The notes: generated by a model from the letters alone, not told the origin. DNA of 60,000 nucleotides from Bolinopsis microptera (GCF_026151205.1 NC_087084.1:10445453-10505452); one strand, 5' to 3'. Positions 1 through 11,654 are shown, counted from the stretch's first letter. Numbers and translations: made by a program.

Positions 1-1676
1 CATTCTCACCCTATTCGATAGAGGGTCATGGTTGATACCAGACTAGTGTAAGGGACCAGGACCAGTTATGGTTGGGGCCTGGTGAGCACGGATGGAACGT
101 GTCGTTAGAGGTTTAGAATCGACAGTGGTTATTTCAGGGCACCTAGATTAGGCACGGTCAAGGCGAGTTGACCGTGCTATCCGTGTTTTATGTTGCAGCA
201 CTAGATCGCTGAGCGTTTATGGGCGATACGAGTCTGGTTAATTAGGATTTGAAGTAGAGGTGGTCGAATTATTCATTGTATTGTTTCATAGTTTAACTTT
301 GTTTACCCTTTATTATCACGCTCGTTTCCATTGTCCAAACCCTTAATTAAATGCAAATAAACTTCGAACCGGGAAGCAAGTGTCCACTGCTTACAAATGT
401 TCGAAATTAAATTATATTAGGGTCGTTCACATATTACGCAATCGGCCGAGGTGGGTTTTTGAAATGATTACGCTAGTGTAAATTTGACACAATAGCTATA
501 TTGTTGACACACGCTGCAACCCCTTTTGATCGCGCGCGAGAGGTATACAACGTGTACAGTGTAGCAACTATATTGTATATATGAAACTTGCTCTAACCAG
601 AGCCCTCTCGCTTGCAGTAGCGCGCGACCGCCGAAGCTGCGGCAAAGAGGTAATATATTTTACTTGTGCATTGTGAAACAAGCGCGTCACGCAGTAAGCG
701 TATACTTGTAGCGCGATGCACTACTGGGTCGCGCCGCGCATCAAATAATTCTTCTCTTCGGTAGATCGGCGAGATGCACCACTGTGCCTCACCGAGCTGC
801 GAAGGATTGACATCGTGAATCAAGCGTATACACATTATACTATGTGAAGCTGAGTGCCGCCAAGTAAGTTATTCCCGTGAATTTATTGTCATACGTTGTA
901 TGACCCGCCGCGCACGAGAGCGCGGCTCCCCCTGTATCGTTCAAACTCTACAGTGAAACTCTATAGTGAAACGACCGTGGGGGTCACGATGTGATACAAT
1001 GAATTTACTGATCACAGTGTGTTCATCGAGTGGCCAAATTTGAAATTGGTTCACTCGGTATTCACTATTCAAGACTTGTATGTTCCATAGAGAAGCCTGC
1101 TTTAATATCAAATTGATGACATAGGGTATCATCGAATCAAAACGATAGCACAGTGTTGTTAGAATATTTCGGCGGGCTTGTCTCCCAGTATATACAGCGA
1201 TGATAAGAATGACAATATAACAAATCTATATATGCGCGGCGTGACTAAATTTGCCGCCACGCTGACTTTGTTACACAAATTCATGACATAAACTAGCAAT
1301 AGGTCGCGCGTGTACCACCATTCTCGCACAGCGCCAGCTAGAACCATCCTAGTTGGTGAACCATTGGCAGCAGATCAATTAACGAAAAGAGACACTGAAA
1401 ACAGTTGATTGAAAGTGAATCATGATTCATTACTCAAATTTGTAAACATATTCTTTTTATGAAACGATTTACATTCATTAGTCCGACCCAAAGCAGACTT
1501 AAAATTGACCTTAACAACGAAATTTAACCTAAATTTAAAGCAAATCAATGCATTTATATGCACAACAGGTACAATTCAATTCCTATTTTCAAAGAAAAGA
1601 TCCGTTTAAGGAAGATAAGACGAAGTATTTGGATAAATCCGGGAATTTACCTACATTTGGTGTTTTATATACATAA
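1..1676. repeat. GC-rich dispersed repeat region, no gene
   Basis: No convincing coding exon is seen here. The stretch is rich in CGCG-containing words, unlike the AT-rich surroundings. A block at 889-998 recurs in diverged form at 17503-17605 (shared words include ACGTTGTATGACCCGCCGCG and GTGAAACGAC), and AGCCCTCTCGCTTGCAGTA at 600-618 recurs near 17669. It is therefore part of an interspersed repeat family that also borders the 12-17 kb satellite. The family type is not recognised; no transposase or reverse transcriptase ORF is present. Confidence 0.55.
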
Positions 1677-1776
1677 TGGTAGTGAAATATAAACAAAAAG
1701 AATGCATCTACACTGCCTATAAACAAAATAGTCGCATCTACGCTGTTCACAAACCGTTAATAAAACAACTTTTCGT

Positions 1777-4700
1777 TCAGTCCTCGTTGTCTAAAAAGTT
1801 TGATGAATACCAATCAGCCACCACCTTTTTATCCACCTTTTCGTACGTCTTGATTAACGGATGTTGCAAAAGACGCTCATATTTCGGTCTAAGATAGACA
1901 TCCTTGATGAGGCAAATACCGATAAAGTCTACAAACTCATCTGAAAATCCCAGACTAGGGTCCAAGGTCGGGGGTGGCGAGTTGATAATCTCAGTCATGA
2001 GAGAAAACTGAACAGCAGTATTGTTGTACGGGTACTTACAATTGGCCAGCTCGATCAGGGAGATCCCTAAAGACCACACATCAGCCCTAATATCGTAACT
2101 AGGACTATCCTGGTCAGGTGGGTCTATTCTCTCAGGGGACATGTAAGCGGGGCAACCCTGATCACGTGTCCACACTCTGCTGTCCACCAGGTTTCCCTGC
2201 TATCCCAAAATCGCAGATCTTAACCTGGCCGTTTCTATCTATTAGGATATTGCTGGGTTTCACATCTCGGTGTATGACGGAATACTGTCGTTTCAAGTAA
2301 TCGAGTCCTTGGACCACGCCCACAGTTATTTTACCCAGAACTTTCTCTGGGACACCTCCGATATGGTTCATTTGCTTCATTTTCTTCTGTAGTTTGTCAA
2401 GGCACGTGTCCATTGGTTCCATACATATACAAACGTCTTGTTCGGTGATGTAGGCGCCGTAAGAGTTGATAATGTGGGGACACTGGTGTTGTTTTATCAC
2501 GATGTTGAGGTCAGTAAATATCCGCATTTGTTCTCGCATGTCCTGGGATTTAAGTTAATTAAACAAGTGATTAGATGATTGTTCTTATTTTAAGAAGTAT
2601 TCATGGAGTGTTGGAGCTGTTGAAGAAGTAAATTCGAGAAGTTCAAAACTTAGATTGTATCAGTAATGATACTTGCGATATAGTGAGATTGGCTCCTAAT
2701 ATGACAAAGCTAAAGATAAGCCTTGCAACATGGTGTTATCCCAAGGTTAAATAAGCTCAATAAATTCTATGTTTCTAGATGAACAAGAATGTAACATTTA
2801 GAAATAACATAATCAGTCTTATGCATATTGTCGATCTAAAGAAGATCTCCAATCATTTGGTCGCATTGTCTAGCCCAAGAAATATGATCACCAAAATGAA
2901 GGACCTTCAGTATCAGTTTCAATAAATGTTTTACATAAAAAGAGGTATCAATCGTTAATGGAATTACACCAAAATCCGTCCCATGAAATTAAAATAAACC
3001 TGAGTTCTTCTCATTCGCTTTACAGCCATTCGTACACCAGTTGGAGTGTGTTTCATCAACTGACAAAGAATTTTGTATCAGCAAATGTACATATTTTGTA
3101 GTTATTCACGGAATTATTAGACCTGTTTAAGAGGAAAGGAAAAATGTTGGCCACTATATTTAGAAGTGTATAACAGCACGTGACGTCATCACAATACCAT
3201 GTGACGTCATCACAACACCACGTCACTAACCTGAACGTTGCCACATGCTCCCTCTCCCAAATGGGACAAGTTCTCGAAGTCCACTCCAGACACGGTATAG
3301 GTTTGTCCGTCTATTCGTAACTCGGGGTTAAAGGTCTCAAAATCAAACAAGTTACTCGAGTTCTGAAAATTAGATACTATAAATTATGTACAAATCACAA
3401 GAAACACTGAATACTGGTAATACATTATCTTCAAGAAATGCAAAATAAAAGAACAATAGATTTTATAACATCTATTGGACGTTTTGAAATGGAATATTCT
3501 CAAAAAGTGCTCACCCTATTAGTTGAATTCCCGTTAGTGGACAAAGCGGAGTTGTTGTTTTGATGAAGGAGCGGTAGGTTAGGAGGAGGTCGTCTAACAT
3601 CCAGCAACTGGCCACCCCTGCTTCCCAGGTTTAGTCCCATACCTGACAATGTGTACACATTTCTTATCTTGATTATATTTTGAGAGATAAGATGTGGTCG
3701 TTCATGTGGTATTCGCAGATAACAGATTTAATTTAACAGCTAGATTATTATAAGGATCAGATGAGGTTGAGATTAATCCTCGATTTACGAGAAAATTGTG
3801 TTACAGTTCTGTTAACTCTTATAAGTTGAAATGCTGACCCATTTAAAATGAACGACCACTTTATGCGACTTGAAGAAAAATGCAAAGATTTTTATCACAC
3901 CAAAAGATGAAAAGAATGTACTAAAGATAGGCTATTTAGTAGAACTAGCAGTTCAGAAGTTGCAGAAGATGTGTTCTTAATGCTATGATTTATGAAGAAC
4001 TATGTTTTATGCTATCGATAAAACCTGTTTTTGTGCTGATCTAGGTAAATCAGAGTCAATTTTCAAAGATTGAAAATATTGCTCTTTATCTACGACCATT
4101 AAGTTGCATGGAAATATTCTAAGGTTCATTTTAACAGTCCGATCACATACCATACCGGACTAGGATTTAGTAAATTATGCTTCAAAACTTAGGCTTACCT
4201 ACATTGATGTTTATATATGAATTACAATTAAAAATTGTACATGACTAAAATTTATTGATCATTGAAATAAGCAGCATTCTCTCGTGTAATCAACCATAAC
4301 ACAATTCACAACATAATTTTTCAGATCACACATTGCAAGAAAGCAGCACATCAAGCACAGCCCAAATTTCCACAGCACATAACAGGGGGTCTGGTGGCGC
4401 TGCGCTCTGAAACCACGCAGCGCTCAGCACATGATAACACTCACCACGTCGCACAGCTTGCACTTACCCGGTCGCGTGCGCCCACCGCTGCCTTCAGATC
4501 TGCGGGATGTCATAATTAAACTCTGGGGACGGGGCCGCCGCTCGACCGCCGTCCCTTCGCCACTTGTCGGCGATTGGATGAGGGATTGCGGGCGCTGCCG
4601 CATGCGCCGCTGCTCGGCGGGCGCGGAGGATACTCGTCTGTAAGGGTGGTGTCAAGTTCTGCTGGTAAAGCTTAGACACAGTATAACAGTGTAACACAGT

Positions 4701-5256
4701 GTAACACAGTGTAACACAGTGTAACACAGTGTAACACAGTGTAACACAGTGTAACATAGTGTCACACAGTGGAGTCTGTATTATAACCAGGTAGTCTGTA
4801 TTCTAAATCTATCAAACTAGGCGTGAGGATATCCGGCTACAATAAATATTGTAAACAATATTGTGAGTATATTATATTATACAATAAATATATATAAAAG
4901 TATATTTTGACATTCCGTGATGTGTAGACTGAGCTGTGGGTACCTAACTACGACAATTCCCTGCTAATCTGTCAAATCTCGTCTTATTTCCACACTCAAT
5001 TCTAATGTCTTGCACCCTGGGGCCTGGGCCTGCCTATTTAGTGTAACTTTACGAGTATACACTACGTGACAACACATGACATGCCATCAAATACTCCACG
5101 TGACGTCACACCACGTGATGTGACGTCACACCACGTAACATCATGTGACGTGTAAGCACGCTGTTGTACGTACTGTATAACAGGAGAAGAGGGCGTATCT
5201 CCGCCTCTTATCCTCATTCTCTGTAGCCGGTCATACAGCGCCGAGGAGTCTGGCAT
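1777..5256 (-). CDS. MAP2K7: MAP kinase kinase 7 (JNK-activating dual-specificity kinase), six exons, one frameshift
   Basis: Reads right to left as exons 5256-5174, 4637-4468, 3642-3515, 3362-3231, 3059-3000 and 2542-1777. All introns are GT-AG and phases agree, giving about 445 residues (human MKK7 is about 419-435). The start ATG at 5256 follows a splice acceptor, so a 5' UTR exon probably lies upstream. Visible kinase landmarks are the Gly loop GEGACGNV, the AVK lysine, HRDVKPSN, DFG, an SRVWT activation loop matching the S-xxx-T phosphosites of MAP2Ks, SPERIDPPD and the C-lobe YDIRADVWSLGISLIEL, which match MKK7 better than MKK4 or MKK3/6. The product should phosphorylate JNK in the cytoplasm. 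One extra A in the A-run at 2192-2194, just after DFGIAG, shifts the frame. Since everything downstream is conserved, an assembly indel is the likelier cause, but a broken allele cannot be excluded. Confidence 0.88.
2191..2195 (-). other. Single-base frameshift in the MAP2K7 activation segment
   Basis: On the minus strand GGG-AAAC-CTG should read GGG-AAC-CTG to keep DFGIAG in frame with the NLVDSRVWT that follows. Removing one A from 2192-2194 restores a continuous MKK7-like reading. No intron could explain it, because the two frames abut without splice sites. Confidence 0.75.
3168..3230 (-). repeat. E-box/CRE minisatellite abutting a MAP2K7 splice donor
   Basis: Immediately after the exon ending at 3231 the intron reads GTTAGTGACGTGG and continues with repeats of a TGATGACGTCAC core joined to CACGTG-like words. 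It is a short array of the same family found in several golgin introns. Confidence 0.6.
4468..4640. promoter_or_regulatory. CpG-rich segment over MAP2K7 exon 2
   Basis: This short stretch is much richer in CG dinucleotides than its AT-rich surroundings. It encodes the basic N-terminal part of MAP2K7 (with words such as RRPRPQSL) and may also act as a regulatory island. No TATA box or initiator can be assigned with confidence. Confidence 0.3.
4678..4775. repeat. 10-bp minisatellite (GTAACACAGT)n
   Basis: About nine consecutive copies of GTAACACAGT lie in the first coding intron of MAP2K7. The unit is slightly degraded at the right end. No function is apparent; the Cys/Leu-rich frame across it is a by-product of the repeat. 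Confidence 0.9.
5065..5155. repeat. E-box/CRE minisatellite downstream of MAP2K7 exon 1
   Basis: Several copies of CACGTGACGTCA and close variants lie within 20-110 bases of the donor at 5173. It belongs to the window-wide minisatellite family. Confidence 0.65.
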
Positions 5257-5265
5257 TCCTGAGAA

Positions 5266-6440
5266 TACACAATTAATTAATTAATTAATCAATTAATCAA
5301 GTGGTTGCTCGAATAACTAACATATTGATGATTATATTCTATGTTCATTAAATTAAGTAACTTATTTGATCAACAAATTGATGAAGTAATGTCAACACGA
5401 CTGATGATAGACTTTGACAGATTAAAATAAAAGTTGGGGAGCAGTGAGCACATTAGGGGATGGAGCGGAAGGGAGGGGGAGGGAAGAGGGGAGGGAGGAG
5501 GGGAGGGAGGGGACTGGGGAGAGAGGAGAGGGAGGAGGGGGAGGGAGGGGGTAGGGCCGGGGAGGGAGGAGGGGAAGGGAGAGGGAGGGAAAGGGTAGGG
5601 CCGGGGAGGGAGGAGGGGGAGGGAGAGGGTAGGGCCGGGGAGGGGTAGGGCCGGGGGAGGGAGGTGCTGGGAGGGGGCCTTCATAACCAACTAACCTCCT
5701 TTAGACATGATGAAAGATGAAGATTAGTTATTACAGGAATAGTACAAACATCTGTATTTACACACTAATAACAGTAGGTTAGTAAGTTAATACAGAAATA
5801 GTTTCATTACTTGTTGAGCAATTCGGCAGCAGGTAAATTCACTGAAGTCCCCTTTCCCTCCTGAATTTCAAGTAAAATGCGATTTGTCTCCCGCTTAGAT
5901 AAGAAACAAACACCGAATAGAATTCGATAAAAAACATTTTAATTTTATCATTGAATTTGAAAAAAAATACGAAAATACGGATAACCTCGAGCTCCCGAGA
6001 GAAAGTTAAATTTAACTCAGAGCCAAACACTTGGTAATAAATCTGCCCTTGAAACTGAAATAAATTTGAACAAGTTTGTACAATTTTAACAATCATGAGC
6101 TTTAAATTCTAAAATAACTAAGTTTTAATATCTAATCTAGATTGCTATATTTAAATATCTAATCTATTTCTAAAGGAAGGGCTACATTATAATGACATAC
6201 AGAACAATTAATCAGTCGAAGTCAATCCATCGATTTTGGATAATTAAAAATAATAAGTATATTCCAGCAGGATTTTGCACTGGATTCAATAAATCTGATT
6301 TTATAGTCTCATCAGGACAGCGTCTTGTTTCCAACTCAACATCAGCAACATACAATATAAATATCAGGACTTCAAACTGACACCCCTCATTTTTACCACA
6401 CTCACTTCTGAATTATCTCTGAGCAGAAAGAACGCTCTGC
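5266..6440. repeat. Intergenic region with TTAA repeats and a G-rich GGGAGG array
   Basis: This non-coding interval between MAP2K7 and SCOC starts with an AATTAATT run at about 5271-5300. At 5458-5680 it holds about 220 bp of purine repeat built from GGGAGG and a recurring GGTAGGGCCGGGG word. Apparent Gly/Arg- and Pro/Ser-rich frames there are repeat translations. The rest is AT-rich with no gene seen. Confidence 0.7.
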
Positions 6441-6444
6441 CCAA

Positions 6445-6500
6445 ACTGTCGAGTCTACAGCACGTGAAATGACGTCACACCACGTGCTATGACGTCACAC
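6445..6500. repeat. E-box/CRE repeat at the SCOC 3' end
   Basis: Two copies of a TGACGTCA plus CACGTG unit lie directly against the SCOC stop codon and so must be in its 3' UTR or an adjoining intron. Confidence 0.6.
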
Positions 6501-6737
6501 CTACTTCGAGAAACTCCCTAAGTTGTTCTGCTGAAAGATAGTAGAGGAACTCATCAGATTCTCAATATACTGGGTCAGGACCTGGTTCTCTGATTTCAGC
6601 TTACTGTTCTGTTCCTTCACAGAATCAACACGTTGCGCTAAATCATCCAGTGTGTTCTGTAGTTCCACTACTTCTTGGATTAGCTGCCGCTTGTATTCCT
6701 CCTCATTTACACTGTTATCTGTGCCGTTTTCATCCAT
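6501..6737 (-). CDS. SCOC: Short coiled-coil protein SCOC
   Basis: This 78-residue protein is carried in one coding exon. After an acidic N-terminus it has the SCOC coiled coil: [20 protein letters not shown] followed by [20 protein letters not shown], closely matching human SCOC (82 residues). SCOC is a homodimerising effector that binds Arl1 and Arl-like GTPases and FEZ1 at the trans-Golgi and regulates autophagy. The ATG sits nine bases after a plausible CCTAG acceptor, so a 5' UTR exon is likely upstream. The stop codon is followed directly by CRE/E-box repeat sequence (6445-6500). Confidence 0.92.
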   Translation of the reverse strand: MDENGTDNSVNEEEYKRQLIQEVVELQNTLDDLAQRVDSVKEQNSKLKSENQVLTQYIENLMSSSTIFQQNNLGSFSK

Positions 6738-7575
6738 AGTGCATACCTAGGGGTGAAATTTTCAGTTGTTATCGAGTTGTTAATTTTAAGAGCTTGGGAA
6801 CTTATTCGGAGTATATTTAATGAGAAAACCATCGAATACCTGACCTTTTAAAGCATGCATACTTCCAAACTGGGGCAGCTTTAAGTTGGAAACATTTTGG
6901 TTAACATATAATTGTTTCAGGAGATAAATTAAATACTTTCATCTATACTTCAGTCTTGTAAAGTTGTAATAAAATCAAATAACCGCTAACATCATAATAT
7001 AAAACATTAAACGTCAAGAATCTAGAGCAGTGGGATGTCTACAATTTCAAAGCAGGATTAGCCAGTGTTATAAAGATTTAACTCAGGTGTACTGATATAA
7101 CTATATAACTAAACCTCTGGAGTAAATTGGATTTACTTTAAGCATTCAGGAAGATATAATTATTACAAGCAGGTTATTCATGGGGAAACTAGACAAGAGC
7201 CCGACACAGCACCGTGGAATTCCCAAGCATATTACGATGAAATTCTACCCTATACTAATCATATAGGTACTAACCCTAACCAAGTTCTCTAACCATAATC
7301 CTAATTCCACTGAACATCTAGGTGGTTTATATCAGGAATCCTAGATGTAAAATTTGAATTTTGTAAAACTACAAAAATATTCATGATCTTAAAATGATCA
7401 AATAATACTGAATAACTCATTCTTCTCTGGTCGATATAGTAACACATCAGGTCTTGATTTGACAAGGACAATATTAAACACCGATACATTCTGGTTATCT
7501 TATCTCTTTCTCTCAATAATGAGCATATTGCAATGTAATGAACACTGATTTTAGTGTAGTGGGGTAAAATATTCT
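6738..7575. other. AT-rich gap between SCOC and TBL1
   Basis: It contains the SCOC upstream region and the TBL1 3' flank. No coding exon or recognisable repeat was found. The short frame at 7301-7516 lacks any family signature. Confidence 0.5.
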
Positions 7576-9129
7576 TCAGGATCCTGACTCTGAAGTTAGC
7601 TCTATCATGATAACATTAGTGTCTTCACTGCTAGCAGCGATCTTGTTACCAGTACTGTTCCAACAAACGTCTGATATCACACCGCCACCCTGATAATTGT
7701 TAACTAACATCCCATCCTTCACACCCCATATCTTGAATGTTCTATCTACTGACCCACTGGCTAAGAACCTACCACATGGACTAAAACAAATGGAAAGCAC
7801 AGCGCACGTGTGTCGGTTGTAGTTCTGTAAACAATCCCCAGTTTTCGCATTCCACAGACGAACAGTGCTGTCCTGACTAGCGGTTGCCAGAGTGAATTTC
7901 TGCTCTTTGTGTTTCGGTGGCATCCATCTGACAACCTCAACACTACCTAAATGTCCTTGTAGAGTGTGCAAACATTCCTCAGATTTCAAGGACCATATCC
8001 TAGCTGTTCTATCCTCAGAACCTGATGCCAAATAAGTTCCCGACTGATCCCACCGCAGAACATTCACTTCGCGCTCATGGCCTTTGAAGTATTTGATAGG
8101 CTTTTCTAAACCCAATCTACAAACATAAATAACAGTGTTATTACTACATGCTGCAAAAGTTTTCTCATTCTGCCAGTGTATGTCCATTGTTGCTTCCATT
8201 AGATTACCCGGATTGAATTTGTAGTCTTGAAATTGCTGTGCAGTCTGAAGATCAATAACAACCACAGAGGGGGACATCCCTCCAGTCACTAGATATTGTC
8301 CTTTGCAATTGAATTTTAATGCAAATATTGGAGCACCATGTATTTTGAAGGTGTGTAAGAGTTCGCCAGTACTCTTAAAGATTTTAGTGCTGCCATTCAA
8401 ACACCCACTTGCTAAGAACTCTCCATTGGGACTCCAATCTAAAGCTGTTATATCTAATTTCTTATCATTCCCACTACACGTAGCATGTTTTAATACTATT
8501 GGCTCTTTCGAGGTATCCACCATGTCCCATATTCTGATAGTGCTATCACCTGATCCAGTAGCTAGTTTGTCGGTTACTGGATTCCAAACACAACTGAAGA
8601 CTTCTTTGTCATGCGGGAAATGTCTTATATTATCCTTATTGATAAAAACAGTTTCTTTGGACTCCTCGTCCTGTTCTTCAGTCTGAAAGTTTTCTGATGG
8701 CAAGGAAGTCCCATTTTCAAAAGCAGGTTGTTCCTCTACCGTGTCAAGCATCATTGTGACATCTGGATCCTCAAATTTGACATGAGGGATATCGTTTTCA
8801 TTGTTATCGATGTCATAAGACTTAGGAACTGCATTAGTCATTGTCCTTGAGCTTATACCATAAATATCAGGTATAACAGCTTCTATTAAACTTAACGAAT
8901 CACTGTCTGTTGCTAACAGTCCATCATCTGATAGGGATATCTCAGCCTGTACAAACTGCAAGCCTTTCTGTAATATTGAAATGAGAGCACCAGGTGGTAC
9001 TAAAGTTCCATCAATGTTACAGCTGTTTGTGTGTGATTCCAGATTGAACACAAATGCTGTGTGCTCAAAACCAGACTCCTGAAGGTAACGGTATACAAGG
9101 TAGTTGATCTCATCTGATGTCATGCACAT
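7576..9129 (-). CDS. TBL1XR1: TBL1/TBL1XR1 WD40 co-repressor subunit
   Basis: This is an uninterrupted 517-residue coding exon. The N-terminus (from about residue 5) is a LisH motif, DEINYLVYRYLQESGF, followed by the F-box-like segment LVPPGALISILQKGLQFV. After an acidic linker (about 90-165), eight WD40 blades run to the C-terminus, with units ending GDSTIRIWD, EDRTARIWS, DSTVRLWN and VDRTFKIWG. Family members are nuclear subunits of NCoR/SMRT-HDAC3 that link co-repressors to the ubiquitin machinery. I start at ATG 9129 (MCMTSDE); ATG 9123 (MTSDE) is an alternative. The frame stays open upstream, but a TACTTTCAG acceptor at about 9140 shows that this part is intron. Coding in a single exon contrasts with the neighbouring golgin. 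Confidence 0.93.
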   Translation of the reverse strand: MCMTSDEINYLVYRYLQESGFEHTAFVFNLESHTNSCNIDGTLVPPGALISILQKGLQFVQAEISLSDDGLLATDSDSLSLIEAVIPDIYGISSRTMTNAVPKSYDIDNNENDIPHVKFEDPDVTMMLDTVEEQPAFENGTSLPSENFQTEEQDEESKETVFINKDNIRHFPHDKEVFSCVWNPVTDKLATGSGDSTIRIWDMVDTSKEPIVLKHATCSGNDKKLDITALDWSPNGEFLASGCLNGSTKIFKSTGELLHTFKIHGAPIFALKFNCKGQYLVTGGMSPSVVVIDLQTAQQFQDYKFNPGNLMEATMDIHWQNEKTFAACSNNTVIYVCRLGLEKPIKYFKGHEREVNVLRWDQSGTYLASGSEDRTARIWSLKSEECLHTLQGHLGSVEVVRWMPPKHKEQKFTLATASQDSTVRLWNAKTGDCLQNYNRHTCAVLSICFSPCGRFLASGSVDRTFKIWGVKDGMLVNNYQGGGVISDVCWNSTGNKIAASSEDTNVIMIELTSESGS

Positions 9130-9165
9130 GGTTTCCCCTACTGAAAGTATAAGGGTTATAGACAA

Positions 9166-9460
9166 GCTGGATACAAATACAGTTAACTCTTGATAGTTGA
9201 TTAACTGGATTTTGTTGTACTATAGATTCATGTTAAAATAATATCATGCAATGAATCCCTAATACATCCAGAGTGTACTGTATTATTGAAATTCTTAAGA
9301 ATAAAATCAAACATTCTAATTGATTTTCCCCTGCATGTGGTTAATGAGACTTCTGAGTTGTTTTCTTGAGCTTAAGTTTGACAGCAATTAGATGTTTTTC
9401 AGACATTCCCGGTTTATAACAAACCCATTATTAACAACCCATTATTCCTAATAGAAAAAA
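9166..9460. other. AT-rich upstream region of TBL1
   Basis: It presumably contains the TBL1 5' UTR intron. Nothing else is recognised. Confidence 0.4.
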
Positions 9461-9464
9461 CTGC

Positions 9465-9680
9465 TGACGTCAACTGGTTCAGTGGTAGTATTGATAAGTA
9501 ATAGGTTGTTACCGAAAGGTCACAGGTTCTTAAAGGCTACACCATTTTCTGGATAGTGTTTATTAGGTCTAGGCAGCGCCAAATGATCAAGAAACCGTGA
9601 TTGAGTGTTAAATGAAGGGTTACCTTTCCCCAAGGTTTTAAATCTTGCAAGGGTACACTTCAGTAAACAAACATTGGAGT
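9465..9680 (+). repeat. tRNA-derived SINE-like element
   Basis: The word TGGTTCAGTGG at 9475-9485 fits the pol III A-box consensus (TRGYNNANNNG). About 40 bases on, CACAGGTTCTTAA resembles a decayed B box (GGTTCRANNC). An unrelated body of about 140 bases follows. This head-and-body layout suggests a degraded SINE rather than a functional tRNA, as no cloverleaf folds cleanly. Ends are approximate. Confidence 0.4.
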
Positions 9681-9826
9681 GTACCATAACTTATAACCGA
9701 TAGAAAATAATTCAACCAATATACACAGATAATTCCAGCAGTTGTCCATATATAAGATTAGACACCCTCAAAAATGTACAAACCAATTTAATAGATTACA
9801 CAATACAATCATAGACATATCAGGGT

Positions 9827-10112
9827 CAGTGGCGTAACGAAGGGCCCCGCTGACCCCGCTGTGCAGGGGGGCGCCGTCTTAAGGGGGCGCCAAATCGTCG
9901 TTTGAATGTGGGACAATTTTGAAAACTTAACTAAAGTACTAGCAAAACTGCGCATTCTGCTCTAGATACACACTTTTTTAGAGATTTTACCGGCATATCC
10001 TCTAAAATCACCTAATTTGTTCAATTTTAGGGAGGGGCACCAAAAGGGGAGGGGCGCCAACAGGGGGCGCCTTTTCGGCAGGGGGGCGCCAACAGGCAAC
10101 GTTACGCTACTG
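9827..10112. mobile_element. Non-autonomous hAT-type MITE
   Basis: This 286-bp element has terminal inverted repeats CAGTGGCGTAACG and CGTTACGCTACTG (one mismatch). It is flanked by an exact 8-bp duplication, ATCAGGGT, at 9819-9826 and 10113-10120. The CAGTGGCGTA terminus and 8-bp duplication are diagnostic of hAT transposons. The interior is GGGGCGCC-rich with no transposase. Confidence 0.92.
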
Positions 10113-11640
10113 ATCAGGGTTGAATTTATAAGAAAACCCTTAGTTGTATATGTAGCCCATTGAAAATAAAATCCCACTTCTCAGATGCTATGCACAGTTT
10201 AAATTGCCAGTGCAACGAGCTAGCAATGTAATTTACAGTTAGTACAAAATGATACATTCTATCAAATTATGGGGTGCAGCTAGTAGGACACATTGCACAA
10301 CGGAAATAGTCTATTGCTGCGTAAATTATTTGAAATCACTATAATTTCAGTATCGTCCGTAAACAAATCAGTCAAATTCTGTTGGTAATATTCAAGTAAT
10401 GTGGGATTTTGACAAAGCTAGATTAGATTAGATTAGATTAAGAATAATGACATAAACATCATCACTAGTTTTAAAAATTCTTTCTGATTTCCTCATTATC
10501 AGAACTGTGAACATTTCACAGCCTTCGTCATTAAAAAAAACAAACAAATTCTATAACTAACATAATTGTCATAATTTATTTACATATAGTAGAAATTAAA
10601 TTAATAAGTTTTTAAAAAAAAGTTTAAAATGTTAAAAACCGTTAATAAAAAAATTAGATAAAGCTAAGGCATTGAAACGAAAGAAGTCACATCGTCATGC
10701 AATGGCACGGGGTGATCTAGCATCACAGAAAAAGTCCAAGTCGCTAGAATTAAACAAGGAAGCGGCACTTGTATACCAGAGACGGCTCGTGGGAGCTGGC
10801 TGGCAGTTTTGTTGGGGGTCCAATCGATGGACTGGGGGGGAGGGAAGCTTGGGAGCCGGCTCAAGCTGATCCCTCCAAACTACCGATTACATTACACACA
10901 GGGCCTTGTAAATGTAATGTGTAACACTTTACAGGCGACAGCAAACAAAAACAAACACTTATAACATGGGTGAAACAGGACACCAGTCCACACGTGTACG
11001 ATCTCAGCCGCGCAGTATCATATAGCAGTCAAATTGCAAAGGGTCCTGGACCCCCAAATCGAGGCAAATCATAATAGATTACCTAAAGTGGGATGCGCAC
11101 GATGTGCTTTGTAACGTTTACAATTAACTATGTGTTAAAACTGCGCGGCTGAGTAGTCCAGAGGTAGGATTGGACTCCCTACAACACAAAATTTCACGAA
11201 GATCACGCGTGCGCTTACATTAAAACGTATGATAGTAAATGAAGACCTTTATATTGCGATTTGTTATTTCCTAACACTATTACTAATTATTATTTATATT
11301 TTAAGCACCAGCCACCAGATAATAATTTTAAGGCGTCCACGGACGCCTGGACGCCCTCAATAGCCGCCTCTGTTGTATACACGTAAAAGGTGTCGCAACA
11401 TGTGGGACGGTAGCACCAAAAACGTACAGTAATGGGGGTAATAATTAAGGCATTCATGTAAATATATGGCATATTTTCGTACAGCGCTCGATTGTCATAG
11501 TACCAAGTATAAATATACATTGGCGAAAATATGCGCGGCGCACCAAATTTTTTTAATTTACTGTTTTTTGGTCATCAAATATATTTTCGAATAAAGCTTT
11601 TTATTATATATTGGTGACAAATATGCTCAATGCTAAAAAC
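10113..11640. repeat. Repeat-rich intergenic DNA
   Basis: It includes a GATTA tandem run (10420-10440), A/T-rich sequence and from about 10970 CGCG-containing repeat debris like that at 1-1.7 kb (for example GCGCGGCGCACCAAATTT near 11533 against GCGCGGCGTGACTAAATTT near 1233). No coding gene is supported; short frames at 10664-10869 on both strands have no recognisable domain. Confidence 0.45.
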
Positions 11641-11654
11641 ATTAAATGTTAAAT

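Noticed and set aside
5370-5690. Pro/Leu-rich and Gly/Arg-rich frames on both strands
   Set aside because: They arise from the GGGAGG purine repeat.
5839-6096. 85-codon hydrophobic minus-strand frame
   Set aside because: No homology recognised, and a Phe/Ile/Lys-rich composition is expected of AT-rich DNA by chance.
8303-8686. 127-codon plus-strand frame
   Set aside because: It is antisense to the TBL1 coding exon, whose protein match is unambiguous.
9130-9165. Upstream extension of TBL1 (MSITLILSVGET)
   Set aside because: A splice acceptor lies in this stretch, so these codons are intron.
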